Shown: positions 10,881-20,277, counted from the stretch's first letter. The stretch: DNA of 41,184 bases from Gammaproteobacteria bacterium (GCA_014239255.1 JAAZZE010000016.1:1-41184), one strand, 5' to 3'. Numbers and translations: made by a program. The notes: a model not told the origin generated them from the sequence alone.

Positions 10881-11075
10881 CGCGTTGACTCCAGACCGGG
10901 CGCGCTAACAATGCTTGGATGGCCGATCAACAAAATCACGCCGATGTAAATTGATGAGCTAACAACATCACTAAACCCTGTTTTTGGTCCTACCCTAAGT
11001 TATGACACAATAAACGATATGAGCGGGCATTATCGCCCAAACCCGCACCAAGCAAAACTGTTGCCAAATACCACA

Positions 11076-12113
11076 ATGACCCAAACTATCGATCTTCGCA
11101 GCGATACCGTTACACGCCCTACCCAAGGCATGCGCCAGGCGATGTCTAGCGCGCCAGTAGGCGATGATGTCTATGGAGAGGATCCCTCCGTCAATCGTCT
11201 CGAAGCGCAAATGGCCGATATGCTCAGCCACGAGGCTGGATTATTTGTCACCAGCGGAACTCAGGGAAATCTTCTAGCGATCCTGACTCACTGCCAACGC
11301 GGCGAAGAATATATCGCCGGCTCCCGCTCTCACGCCTACTTTGACGAAGCCGGAGGCGGCGCGGTCCTTGCCAGTGTTCAGCCCCAGCCGATTGACAATG
11401 AAGTGGATGGTACTCTTGATCTCGACAAGGTCGCGGCAGCGATTAAACCCGACGATTTTCATATGGCCATCACCCGTCTTTTTTGTCTGGAAAATACCTT
11501 TTCAGGCATCCCTTTACCGTTGGATTATCTGAGCGGTGCTCGGGCTCTCGCCGATCGCCATCGGCTACGACTGCATCTAGACGGTGCCCGGGTCTTCAAT
11601 GCAGCTGTCGAATGCAAAACAGATGTATCGGTGATTACCCGGCATTTTGACTCGGTCTCGACCTGTCTTTCAAAGGGTCTTGGGGCTCCGGTAGGGAGTG
11701 TCCTGACCGGCGATCGCGAATTTATCGCGCGAGCCAGGCGCTGGCGCAAAATGCTCGGTGGCGGAACCCGCCAGGCCGGTGTTCTCGCAGCTGCTGGCCT
11801 TTACGCCCTTGATCATCATATCGAACGCCTCGCACAGGACCACGATAATGCGAAGAGTCTTGCCCAATTGTTATCTAGCCTGGATGAAGCCAAAGTTCAC
11901 GCAACAGGTCTGCGCACTAATATGGTCTTCGTGTCTTTTCCTCCTGACAGCCTTGAAGGTCTATCGGGCCACTTAAGAGAACGCGGGATTCTGGTCACAG
12001 CACGAAGTAACCCAGTTCGCCTTGTCACCCACCTCGACCTTACCGAAGAGCATATCGGCACGATCGTACAAGCAATAAAAAACTATTTTCGCGTGACTGC
12101 GCGGGCAGCCTAA
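11076..12113 (+). CDS. ltaE: Low-specificity L-threonine aldolase
   Basis: A PLP-dependent enzyme that cleaves L-threonine or L-allo-threonine to glycine and acetaldehyde. The 345-residue protein opens IDLRSDTVTRPT, the family N-terminus, which is why I start at 11076 although the frame is open from 11019. The PLP lysine is Lys200 in CLSKGLGAP, and HLDGAR near residue 167 gives the cofactor aspartate and arginine. Neither possible start has a clear ribosome binding site. The gene is divergent from the oxidoreductase and ends 9 bases from the stop of the indolepyruvate oxidoreductase. Confidence 0.95.
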   Translation: MTQTIDLRSDTVTRPTQGMRQAMSSAPVGDDVYGEDPSVNRLEAQMADMLSHEAGLFVTSGTQGNLLAILTHCQRGEEYIAGSRSHAYFDEAGGGAVLASVQPQPIDNEVDGTLDLDKVAAAIKPDDFHMAITRLFCLENTFSGIPLPLDYLSGARALADRHRLRLHLDGARVFNAAVECKTDVSVITRHFDSVSTCLSKGLGAPVGSVLTGDREFIARARRWRKMLGGGTRQAGVLAAAGLYALDHHIERLAQDHDNAKSLAQLLSSLDEAKVHATGLRTNMVFVSFPPDSLEGLSGHLRERGILVTARSNPVRLVTHLDLTEEHIGTIVQAIKNYFRVTARAA

Positions 12114-12122
12114 CAGCAATCT

Positions 12123-15100
12123 TCAGGCCGCTTTACTGGTGCTTTTGTGATTGTCCAGAAAATCACACCATAATGGCTCCAGATCGACCATTGCCTTCTT
12201 AAAGGCCTCTTCGCGAACCGGGCCGAAGCCGCGCACTTGGATTGGCCATTGGGCTATATGCTCGGCGATCTGGGGTCTATCCCTGTCGAATCCAGCGCAC
12301 AGCCTTTCAAGAGTCTTTTCATACTCCTTTCGTATCTCGCGGGCCAACTGCCGCTCCTTTGTATAGCGAAATGGGTCGAGCCAAGAATCTCGGATCCATC
12401 TCAGGCGATTTAGAATCCGGAACACGATAAAAATCCACGGGCCAAACGCCCGCTTCACCGGTCGCCCGGTAGCAGAATCGATTCGCGAGAGTATCGGCGG
12501 CGCGAGGTGAACCTTTAGCGAGAAATCTCCAGTAAACTCCCTTTCAAGCGATTGTCGAAATCCGGGGCGGGTATATAGGCGGGCAACCTCATACTCGTCT
12601 TTAGAGTACAAAACCTGAAACCCGCTTTTGGCAACCACGGCTGCCAGATTGGACTGTTGCCCCCCATCACACTCTTTTCTGACCATGCCCACCCATCCCG
12701 ATAGCGTCGACGCTGCCTTTTCGCCGTGGGATTCCCTGAGTAGTTCGATCAACATCGCGATCTTATCGTCCGATGACTCCGTGCCTTGCTGCTCGCGGAT
12801 TGGATGCTGGCCATCGAGCAATGTGTGAATGGTCTCACTATTGTTCAGGGCAGCACGACCCAACCGAAACGCTTTCTTATTCATCTCAACGGCTTGCCCG
12901 TTAAGCTCAATTGCTCGCTCGATCGCGCTGCTTGGGATCGGCAGTGCGCCCTGTTGAAAGGAAAATCCCAACATAATCATATTGGCGGCAATCGTGTCGC
13001 CGAAAGCCGCTTTGGCGAGGCGCGTCGCAGCTAAGGTTCTGAAGGCGCCTTTAGCTGCGACCTCTCGGATTGTGCCCAACAATTCATCCAATGGAAACAC
13101 CTGGTCTCGCATATGAATGAATTCGCCAGACATCATCTGGTTGGTGTTAATTGCACAGATCGTATCTCGGTTGAGCTTCTGTCTCGTCTCAGGGGAAGCA
13201 GAGGTAACAAGATCGCAACCCAGCAATAAGTCAGCACCTCCATCCGCAACATGGGTGGCGCTTATGCTAGAGGGGCTCGACCCAAGGATGATGTGGCTGG
13301 TCACGGCCCCACCCTTTTGCGCAAGACCAGCCATATCCAGCACTGAACAACCCATCTGGGAAATATGCGCTGCCATCCCGAGAATTGCACCAATGGTGAC
13401 TACTCCAGTGCCCCCCACACCAGTGAGTACAATACTGAACTGGCCGTCGATCGAAGCTGGAGGTGGCTCAAGGATAAGCGAGTCAGCCAATGAAATCAGT
13501 CCGGGGTCACCAACCCCATGGCGCTTTTCACCACCGATGATGGAAACAAAGCTCGGGCAAAATCCTTTCTGGCAGGAGTAGTCCATATTGCATGCGGACT
13601 GGTCTATCGCTCGTTTTCGCCCAAGCGAGGTCTCCGTCGGCACAATCGCCACGCAGTTGGATTGCGTCCCACAATCTCCACAGCCATCACAGACTGCCTC
13701 GTTGATAAACAGGCGATGATCAGGAGTCTTCATCTGTCCCCGACGACGACGGCGGCGCTTTTCAGCGGCACAGGTCTGGTCGAAAATGATGACTGAGGTT
13801 CCGGGAATTTCTCGAAACTCACGCTGCACTCGCATCAGTTCATCACGGTGGTGAACCGTGACGTCAGGCGCCCAATCAACGTCTGTCGGATACTTGTTTG
13901 GTTCGTCGGTAACAACCGCAACCCGCCTCACCCCTTCCGCATATACCTGCCGGGAGATCCGTGCTACATCCATCGGTCCGTCAACCGATTGCCCCCCAGT
14001 CATAGCGACCGCATCGTTATACAGAATCTTGTAAGTGATATTGACTCCGGCACTAACGCACGCGCGAATAGCCAGTAGTCCTGAATGAAAATAAGTGCCG
14101 TCACCGATGTTCTGAAAAACGTGCTCGGTGGTGGTAAACGGGCTTTCCCCAATCCAACTCGCTCCCTCGCCACCCATCTGAGTGAAGGTAGCTGTGCTGC
14201 GATCCATCCATTGGGCCATGTAGTGGCACCCAATACCGGCCAATGCCCGAGACCCATCCGGAACTACTGTTGAGCTGTTGTGTGGGCAGCCAGCACAAAA
14301 ATATGGGGTGCGCACCATCGGCGCAGGCTTTGCTTTGCCCCCCTCAACTCGTGCCCGCAAAGCGCTGAGGGCGCCGCTTAAAGACTCATTGCTGGTGAAT
14401 TTCGTTAACCGCTCACCGATGGCAATTGCAATGTGGGCAGCCCCGAGTCTTCCAGGTACCGGAAACAGAACCGCACCCTGCTCATCGAGTTTGCCCACCA
14501 CCTCCGGCGCTCCGGGGATTCGATAAAGAATGTTACGGACCTGTTCTTCGATCAGGCCTCGTTTTTCTTCCACCACTATTAACTTGCGCACGCTTTGGGA
14601 GAAGTCTTTAATGCCCTGCGCCTCCAACGGCCAGGACATGCCTACTTTGTATAACTTAAGCCCGAGGTTTTTGGCTTGATCGGATTCGATACCTAACTCA
14701 AGAAGTGCTCGCCGCACATCAAGGTAGGATTTACCCGTAGAAATAACGCCAAGCGGCGCACGATTATCACCCAGCACTTGCTGATCCAACGGATTGCATT
14801 GGGTGAAAGCCGTGACAGCCGGGAGTTTGTATTCGTGCAGCCTAAACTCCTGCGCCTGTGGAGTGTCCGGCCAGCGTAGGTTAATACCTCCTATGGGCAA
14901 TAGGAAATCTGGCGGAATTTCGGTGCGCACACGACCAGGAGCTACCGCGACCGATGCCGATGCCTCGACCGTATCGTGCACACTTTTAAGGCCCACCCAA
15001 CATCCAGAAAAACGAGATAGTGCCCACCCGTAAAGCCCGAAATCAAGGATGTCCTGAACGCCCGCTGGATTCAGAACCGGAATAAAGGTGTTAACGAGGG

Positions 15101-15596
15101 AGTATTCACTTTGATGAGCAGTTGTCGAGGATTCGCAAGCGTGGTCATCGCCCATCAGCACCAACACGCCGCCGCGCGGGCTACTTCCCGCAAGATTGCC
15201 ATGGCGTAGCGGATCGCCAGATCGATCCACACCAGGCCCTTTTGCATACCACATGGCGTACACGCCATCATAGAGCCCGTCTCCATTTAGCCCCGCCTGC
15301 TGGGTACCCCACACCGCAGTGGCCGCAAGATCTTCATTCACTCCGGGTTGGAAATGCACATCGTAGGCTTTCAGATGGTCGTTGGCGATGGTCAGTTGTT
15401 GATCCAGCGCGCCGAGTGGCGAGCCCCGATACCCAGTGACATATCCAGCCGTATTGAGGCCGGCTCTGCGGTCCGCCTGGCTTTGCAACATGGGCAGGCG
15501 TACCAGTGCCTGGATACCTGTGATAAAAACCTGGCCAGATTCCAGAAGGTACTTATCATCTAGCGACACCTGTCTAAAATCCACCTTAGCCCCCAT
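12123..15596 (-). CDS. Fused indolepyruvate ferredoxin oxidoreductase family protein
   Basis: A 1157-residue single-chain 2-oxoacid oxidoreductase that fuses the IorA-like alpha part and the IorB-like gamma part. Order: pyrimidine-binding domain (GYRGSPLGALD at about 55-65), TPP domain (FCAGCPHN at 433-440, GDGTYFHSG at 498-506), a cysteine-rich Fe-S region (CDGCGDCGTQSNC at 636-648 plus Cys669-680), then the gamma domain (TGVGGTGVVTIG from about 725). It would oxidatively decarboxylate aryl- or branched-chain 2-oxoacids to acyl-CoA and pass electrons to ferredoxin. This large form is common in aerobic proteobacteria. It is divergent from a GlxA-type regulator, which probably controls it. Confidence 0.93.
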   Translation of the reverse strand: MGAKVDFRQVSLDDKYLLESGQVFITGIQALVRLPMLQSQADRRAGLNTAGYVTGYRGSPLGALDQQLTIANDHLKAYDVHFQPGVNEDLAATAVWGTQQAGLNGDGLYDGVYAMWYAKGPGVDRSGDPLRHGNLAGSSPRGGVLVLMGDDHACESSTTAHQSEYSLVNTFIPVLNPAGVQDILDFGLYGWALSRFSGCWVGLKSVHDTVEASASVAVAPGRVRTEIPPDFLLPIGGINLRWPDTPQAQEFRLHEYKLPAVTAFTQCNPLDQQVLGDNRAPLGVISTGKSYLDVRRALLELGIESDQAKNLGLKLYKVGMSWPLEAQGIKDFSQSVRKLIVVEEKRGLIEEQVRNILYRIPGAPEVVGKLDEQGAVLFPVPGRLGAAHIAIAIGERLTKFTSNESLSGALSALRARVEGGKAKPAPMVRTPYFCAGCPHNSSTVVPDGSRALAGIGCHYMAQWMDRSTATFTQMGGEGASWIGESPFTTTEHVFQNIGDGTYFHSGLLAIRACVSAGVNITYKILYNDAVAMTGGQSVDGPMDVARISRQVYAEGVRRVAVVTDEPNKYPTDVDWAPDVTVHHRDELMRVQREFREIPGTSVIIFDQTCAAEKRRRRRRGQMKTPDHRLFINEAVCDGCGDCGTQSNCVAIVPTETSLGRKRAIDQSACNMDYSCQKGFCPSFVSIIGGEKRHGVGDPGLISLADSLILEPPPASIDGQFSIVLTGVGGTGVVTIGAILGMAAHISQMGCSVLDMAGLAQKGGAVTSHIILGSSPSSISATHVADGGADLLLGCDLVTSASPETRQKLNRDTICAINTNQMMSGEFIHMRDQVFPLDELLGTIREVAAKGAFRTLAATRLAKAAFGDTIAANMIMLGFSFQQGALPIPSSAIERAIELNGQAVEMNKKAFRLGRAALNNSETIHTLLDGQHPIREQQGTESSDDKIAMLIELLRESHGEKAASTLSGWVGMVRKECDGGQQSNLAAVVAKSGFQVLYSKDEYEVARLYTRPGFRQSLEREFTGDFSLKVHLAPPILSRIDSATGRPVKRAFGPWIFIVFRILNRLRWIRDSWLDPFRYTKERQLAREIRKEYEKTLERLCAGFDRDRPQIAEHIAQWPIQVRGFGPVREEAFKKAMVDLEPLWCDFLDNHKSTSKAA

Positions 15597-15814
15597 GTTT
15601 TTGGTGAAAACCTTTAACGGCTTATATATAAAGATATCCTACCAGAGATGGGACGCGACATTAAGTAATATCCTGGTACGATTTAGTCGCCAATTCCAGG
15701 ATGCCCTGACCCGAAAGATTAACAACACCCCGGGATATTGCGCCAGTTTTTAATCTAGCCGGTGGAAAGGATTCTCCAGCCGAACTGATGGATGACAGTT
15801 ATTTTTCCGGATCA

Positions 15815-15836
15815 GCGAGAAAACCATTTTTCTCGC
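15815..15836. promoter_or_regulatory. Perfect inverted repeat upstream of the GlxA-type regulator
   Basis: GCGAGAAAA and TTTTCTCGC form a 9-bp perfect dyad with a 4-base centre. It lies 38 bases before the regulator ATG, in the 278-base divergent region shared with the indolepyruvate oxidoreductase. The position suits an operator in the regulator's own promoter. No U-tract follows on either strand, so it is not a typical terminator. AraC proteins usually bind direct rather than inverted repeats, so the binder is unknown. Confidence 0.4.
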
Positions 15837-15874
15837 AGCAACAGTGATATATTCCTGCGCGATAAGGGGAGGTC

Positions 15875-16945
15875 ATGGAACAAATCATCCGCAAGATTGG
15901 ATTACCGACAGCTGACCGTTACGGTTTCCTGTTGCTCGAAGGCTTCACCATGATGGCTTTTGCCGCCGCGATCGAACCGTTGCGTACGGCCAACCGCCAT
16001 ACAGAGTCTGAGTTGTACCAATTTCCCCTATTCACTCTTGATGGAGTCCCCGGGCGGGCCAGTAATAATCTGACCCTGAGTCCTGTCCAACCCCTAAGTG
16101 GCAAGGAACCGCTCGATGCTCTTTTTGTTTGCGCTGGAGTCGACCTTCACTCGGTAAACCCGGAACACCTGCGCGAACGACTGAAGCCTTTTATTAGAAG
16201 GGGTGTCGCGATCGGTGGAATCTGCACCGCCACTTACCACCTTGCGCGCGCTGGCCTGCTTGATGGCTATCGGTGCACGGTACACTGGGAGAATATTCCT
16301 GATATGCACGACGAGTTTCCGCATCTTGTGGTTTCTTCTGGTCTTTTCGAGTTGGACCGAGATCGCTATACCTGCTCAGGTGGAACGGCACCGATGGATA
16401 TGATGCTGACTCTGATAAGCCAGAAGCACGGCCGTGAACTTTCCGGTAGGATTTCGGAGGGAATGCTGTGCGAGAGGATTCGCGATGGCTCTGATCGCCA
16501 ACGTATGCCGTTGCGCCTGCGACTGGGTTCGAGCCAGCCTAAGCTGGTTGAGGCCGTTGAGTTGATGGAAGCCAACATCGAAGAGCCAATGACTCTTGAT
16601 GAACTTGCAACCCATGTTGGAATATCTCGACGCCAACTGGAGCGACTTTTTCAAAAACACCTTCAATGCGTGCCCACACGTTATTATCTAGAGATTCGAC
16701 TTCGCCGCGCCCGCGAACTCCTCCTTCGCACGCCCCGATCTATTGTGGATATCGCATTTGCCTGCGGTTTTGTCTCGGCACCTCATTTTAGTAAATGCTA
16801 TCGCGACTTTTTTGGTATCCCTCCCCGGGAGGAACGACTGCCACGCGTCGACGGGATCACTTCCCAGCCAAATCGACCGAAACCGCCCGCCGCTACTACT
16901 AAGAAAACAACGACAGCCACACTACAGCCTGACTCAACGTTATAG
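15875..16945 (+). CDS. GlxA family transcriptional regulator (DJ-1/PfpI-like plus AraC HTH)
   Basis: A 356-residue regulator with an N-terminal DJ-1/PfpI-like amidotransferase-fold domain (about 15-200) and a C-terminal AraC helix-turn-helix pair (about 225-320: LDELATHVGISRRQLERLF, then VDIAFACGFVSAPHFSKCYR). Members of this family include GbdR and CdhR, which respond to betaine or carnitine breakdown products; the ligand here is not known. The tail after residue 325 is polar and rich in Pro and Thr. A strong GGGGAGG ribosome binding site precedes the ATG. It is divergent from the indolepyruvate oxidoreductase and convergent with tadA. Confidence 0.92.
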   Translation: MEQIIRKIGLPTADRYGFLLLEGFTMMAFAAAIEPLRTANRHTESELYQFPLFTLDGVPGRASNNLTLSPVQPLSGKEPLDALFVCAGVDLHSVNPEHLRERLKPFIRRGVAIGGICTATYHLARAGLLDGYRCTVHWENIPDMHDEFPHLVVSSGLFELDRDRYTCSGGTAPMDMMLTLISQKHGRELSGRISEGMLCERIRDGSDRQRMPLRLRLGSSQPKLVEAVELMEANIEEPMTLDELATHVGISRRQLERLFQKHLQCVPTRYYLEIRLRRARELLLRTPRSIVDIAFACGFVSAPHFSKCYRDFFGIPPREERLPRVDGITSQPNRPKPPAATTKKTTTATLQPDSTL

Positions 16946-16959
16946 ACGGTACGCGCTTG

Positions 16960-17439
16960 CTAACCCCGAACACGGCGCGCAGCGAAAAATTCCTGGAGTA
17001 ATTGGGCGCTCTCATCACCGAGCACCCCGGCCTTGACCTCACACTGATGATTTACCAACGGGCTTTGCAACAGGTTAGCGGTACTGCCGACCGCCCCCGC
17101 TTTCTCATCGCGCGCGCCAAAAACTACTCTACAAAGGCGCGCCTGCAAAATCGCACCGGCACACATTAGACAGGGTTCGAGCGTTGCATATAGCGTTGCT
17201 TCAGGTAGTCGATAGTTACCAACCGTATTGCAGGCATCGCGCAGCGCCCGAATCTCGGCATGCGCCGTGGGATCGTTAGAGCGCACCGGGCAGTTGTGGC
17301 CTGCCCCAATCACTTCATTATCGATTACGACAACCGCCCCGACCGGAACCTCGTTATGGTCTGCGGCTGCTTTCGCCTGACGCAGGGCCTCGCGCATCCA
17401 GCGCTCATCCGACGCCACGTTCGTACCAGTTTCTCCCAT
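16960..17439 (-). CDS. tadA: tRNA-specific adenosine-34 deaminase TadA
   Basis: TadA converts A34 of tRNA-Arg(ACG) to inosine. The 159-residue cytidine-deaminase-fold protein has the zinc ligand and proton shuttle in HAE (His60, Glu62) and the two zinc cysteines in PCLMC (Cys90, Cys93), plus VPVGAVVV near residue 31. In Pseudomonas-type genomes tadA lies soon after guaA; here about 6.8 kb of accessory DNA separates the two. No clear ribosome binding site precedes the ATG, but the start fits the family length. Confidence 0.95.
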   Translation of the reverse strand: MGETGTNVASDERWMREALRQAKAAADHNEVPVGAVVVIDNEVIGAGHNCPVRSNDPTAHAEIRALRDACNTVGNYRLPEATLYATLEPCLMCAGAILQARLCRVVFGARDEKAGAVGSTANLLQSPLVNHQCEVKAGVLGDESAQLLQEFFAARRVRG

Positions 17440-17579
17440 TCGGTAGTGAAAATTTTGTAAGTGGTATAGAAAGAATAAGCGCCCTATATGCCCAAGTCCA
17501 TCAGTCGTTTACTGCGGGAAAGTGACCTGGCAACGCACTCAGTCACTGACCGACAGCCCTGATTCGGCCCGAACCCCGC

Positions 17580-17723
17580 TCAGGTGGTAAAAAACGCGCT
17601 GGCTTTCATGCCACCGCTACGGGCGCGACGGGCATTAATGTCGCTCGTGAAGATGCGTTTTTGACGTTGTACGATGCGTAACCAATACGCGGCGTTCGGA
17701 TCGGGTTCACTCTTTAATATCAG
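17580..17723 (-). pseudogene. Gene fragment continuing in frame after the methyltransferase stop
   Basis: Directly after the TAG of the methyltransferase the same frame stays open for 47 codons to a TGA at 17580-17582. There is no start codon of its own with a ribosome binding site. The reading AAYWLRIV ... IFTSDINARRARSGG recalls the C-terminus of four-helix-bundle (23S rRNA intervening sequence type) proteins with an internal piece missing; this is a resemblance from memory only. It is either a decayed gene end or chance open frame. Readthrough of the TAG is possible but unsupported. The rest of 17440-17579 shows nothing I can name. Confidence 0.3.
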
Positions 17724-18776
17724 CTATTCAATCAGATAGAGGCTATTGAGCGGATGTTGAATGTCCAGCTTGTTGACTTTGGAAAACCCGGCTTTTTGAC
17801 TCATATCCCGCAGGACCATTTCGGAAAGACCAACCGTTCCAAGCCCTTCCCCGCCCTGCCACATCGAGGTTGTCATGCAAAAATGCAGGCTGATGCCCAA
17901 CTTAAACACGCCAAACGGGCCATCGTTGTTCACAGGGTCATCTTCGGCCTCAATATCCATCAACAAAAATAAGCCGCCCTGGTTCATCGATTCTTGAATT
18001 ACCCTCAGCCCCAGTTCAGGATCAGGCAGGTCATGAATAAGATCAAAGCAGGCTACGACATCATATTTGCCTGGGCTACCTTCTCCCATATTCCAATGTT
18101 TGAAGGTGATATTCTCCCCTTCCCCAGCGGATCTGGCATTTTCAAAGGCCTTTTCAATATTGGGTAAAAACGCGTCATATCCGACGAAGTTAGAACTTGG
18201 AAACCGTTTTGCCAATTCAACAGTTGATCGGCCTGTGCCGCAGCCGAAATCGGCAAAGCTGACACCGTGGGAAAGTTTTTTAACTAAAGCAGGCACGTGC
18301 GGCAACCAATCATTTACCAAAAAATGCCGGTAACGGGAACAACCAGTATGATCAAGCGCTTCCCACAACGCCGGGGGGTAGTCTTCAAATCCGATTCCGC
18401 CGCCGTCCCGAAAGGCTGTTAATAAGTTGTCATAGGGCAAAAGGGCGCTGTTGAGAAGTTTGAACGCCCCAAATTGTGCAAAGCGCCCGCCGTCTTCGAC
18501 GAGAACTTGCGCTTGCTGCACGCTGAGCCAGGCTTCCCGCGTGGTTTTGTCAAATTCGACGTAACCGCTCAGCACGATGCCATGCAGCCACTCGCGTAGA
18601 TAACGTTCGTTTAACCCCATCCGAGTAGCGATCTGCTCTGATGTTGAGCGACCGTTTTGATCGAGGTCTTTGAAAATGCCCAATTCAACACCGATCGCGC
18701 AAAGCCGGGCTGAAAAGGCGCCGGCCATATCGCGACCGGCCTGTGCCAATAATTCTTTGGGTTTTGTCTCACTCAT
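17724..18776 (-). CDS. SAM-dependent methyltransferase with N-terminal winged helix
   Basis: A 350-residue protein with an N-terminal winged-helix dimerisation domain (about 15-90: ELGIFKDL, TSEQIATRMGLNERYLREWL) and a Rossmann methyltransferase domain (FADFGCGTG at about 174-182, then DLIHDLPDPE and a GGLFLLMDIEAEDDP strand). This architecture is that of small-molecule O-methyltransferases and the Rv2258c-like group. The substrate is unknown. I chose the ATG at 18776 over an in-frame TTG at 18794, because GAGA lies at a usable distance. It belongs to the accessory stretch between tadA and guaA, on the same strand as the next dehydrogenase. Confidence 0.85.
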   Translation of the reverse strand: MSETKPKELLAQAGRDMAGAFSARLCAIGVELGIFKDLDQNGRSTSEQIATRMGLNERYLREWLHGIVLSGYVEFDKTTREAWLSVQQAQVLVEDGGRFAQFGAFKLLNSALLPYDNLLTAFRDGGGIGFEDYPPALWEALDHTGCSRYRHFLVNDWLPHVPALVKKLSHGVSFADFGCGTGRSTVELAKRFPSSNFVGYDAFLPNIEKAFENARSAGEGENITFKHWNMGEGSPGKYDVVACFDLIHDLPDPELGLRVIQESMNQGGLFLLMDIEAEDDPVNNDGPFGVFKLGISLHFCMTTSMWQGGEGLGTVGLSEMVLRDMSQKAGFSKVNKLDIQHPLNSLYLIE

Positions 18777-19084
18777 GGCAGGGTCTCGTTTCAAACATTA
18801 AGGTTTGCAACTGTGGTTTCAAAAGGACAGATCAATTTATTTCTAAAGATAAGCAAGCAATGGAAACCTCCGCTTGCCAACCCGAATGACGAAATTTGCC
18901 GGGCTGGATCTTGCAGGCATGAATTGTCAAAAAGCCATCATCAAACACGTAAGCACTCGCAGGGGGCCTGCGGCTTAGCAATACTTCGCCCATCCATCGC
19001 TCACCTGAACCGATAATAAATTGCGACTGGCTTTCGTCAGTCACGACTTTGCTTTAAAGGGATTTCAACTCTTTTCCGGTTGCA
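18777..19084. other. Intergenic stretch with no recognised gene
   Basis: 308 bases separate the dehydrogenase stop from the methyltransferase start. A 70-codon minus-strand frame (18832-19044, GTG start) is open here. It has no ribosome binding site and resembles nothing I recognise, so I do not call it a gene. No terminator or repeat was seen. Confidence 0.4.
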
Positions 19085-20008
19085 TCAGGTTTCTTGCTCA
19101 TCCGCCCCAACTCTGGCCTTATTCACATGAGCACGTTCACACCAGTAATCGGCCAAACCAGAAAAATCTTTGCTTCCCCAACCATCTGCCTTCGCCGCAC
19201 TTACACTCTCTCGAATTACTGCGCCGATCGGTAAGGGGACTTGCATTTCTGCCGCAGAATCGAGAATTAAACTCAAGTCCTTGTGAGCCAAATTAATCTG
19301 AAACCCTGGGTCAATATCGCCTTTAAACACTTTGTTTGCGTAGTTAATCTTGAGCTGGCCATTAGTGGCTGTCGTGCCATGTATCACTTCTAGAGTCGTA
19401 GTAAGATCCAATCCAAATCCTTGAGTAAGCGCAACAAACTCTGCATTCATCATGCAGGAGCCGATTGCCAGGAAATTGTTGCACAATTTAGTACGAGTCC
19501 CAGTACCGGGTGCTCCGCAATGAATAATCGTCGTACCCATTGCTTCGAGTTGCAATCTGATTCTTTCAAAATCCTCTTTGTGTGCCCCGACCATAAACAT
19601 GGAAGTACCCTCCCAAGCGTGCTGGGCCAAGCGACCGATGGGTGCATCCACGAATGAGACACCTTTAGCGGCGCAAGCCGCGGCTAATCTGTCTGACGTA
19701 TCTGGAAGAACTGTTGAAAGGTCCATGATGACATCGCCTGCAACTGCATTGTCGAGCAATCCGTCGGCTCCTAAGATCACCTCTTCGACTTCTTTTGGCC
19801 CTGGCAAAACAGTTAGCACGGTAGCGGCTTCGCGCATCACTTCAGCGGGTGAACTCACAGACTCACTCCCGTACTCTGAGAAACCACGATATTGATTCAC
19901 TCGAGTGTCGTGCAACACCAGTGAAAATTGTTTTCGAGCAAGGTTCAGGGCCATACCCTCGCCCATTGATCCCAGCCCTATAAATCCTGTTTTCTCATTT
20001 CTGTTCAT
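19085..20008 (-). CDS. NAD(P)-dependent beta-hydroxyacid dehydrogenase (HIBADH superfamily, YihU-like)
   Basis: A 307-residue oxidoreductase. The dinucleotide motif GFIGLGSMGEGMALNL is at residues 8-23, the substrate motif DAPIGR at 121-126 and the catalytic lysine is Lys174 in GTGTRTKLCNN. The family includes 3-hydroxyisobutyrate dehydrogenase, tartronate semialdehyde reductase and the sulfolactaldehyde reductase YihU. Motifs such as LAHKDLSLILD and PLPIGAVIRE look closest to YihU from memory, but no other sulfoglycolysis gene is present, so the substrate is open. It lies in the accessory region between tadA and guaA. Confidence 0.86.
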   Translation of the reverse strand: MNRNEKTGFIGLGSMGEGMALNLARKQFSLVLHDTRVNQYRGFSEYGSESVSSPAEVMREAATVLTVLPGPKEVEEVILGADGLLDNAVAGDVIMDLSTVLPDTSDRLAAACAAKGVSFVDAPIGRLAQHAWEGTSMFMVGAHKEDFERIRLQLEAMGTTIIHCGAPGTGTRTKLCNNFLAIGSCMMNAEFVALTQGFGLDLTTTLEVIHGTTATNGQLKINYANKVFKGDIDPGFQINLAHKDLSLILDSAAEMQVPLPIGAVIRESVSAAKADGWGSKDFSGLADYWCERAHVNKARVGADEQET

Positions 20009-20277
20009 TAGATTTTTGTTTTATCTCCGTAAGTATTAGTTGATTTCAGTAACTAAAAATACAAATCAATCAAGGGTAATACGTGCCCGAAACGTGCCAC
20101 GTTTATCAGCCAGAGCTGCCACAAATTATTGATTTAAAAACCGTGCACGCTTTATACGAGCCTTGCGCTATGGATTTGTTTGTAAGTGTATGTTTTTACT
20201 CATTTGTCGACCAAATTTGTAGTCACTTTGCGCTCACCGATTCTTTGCAAGGTCCCGACCTTTGATTATTACATCAC
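20009..20277. other. AT-rich intergenic stretch, no gene recognised
   Basis: This stretch lies between the dehydrogenase start and the guaA remnant. It should hold the dehydrogenase promoter, but I could not fix a convincing -35/-10 pair. A 60-codon plus-strand frame (20083-20265, GTG start) is open and unrecognised; I do not call it a gene. Confidence 0.4.

Noticed and set aside
18832-19044. 70-codon minus-strand open frame between the dehydrogenase and methyltransferase
   Set aside because: GTG start, no ribosome binding site and no recognisable motif; it may be chance.
20083-20265. 60-codon plus-strand open frame next to the guaA remnant
   Set aside because: No ribosome binding site, no motif, lies in AT-rich DNA that probably holds the dehydrogenase promoter.
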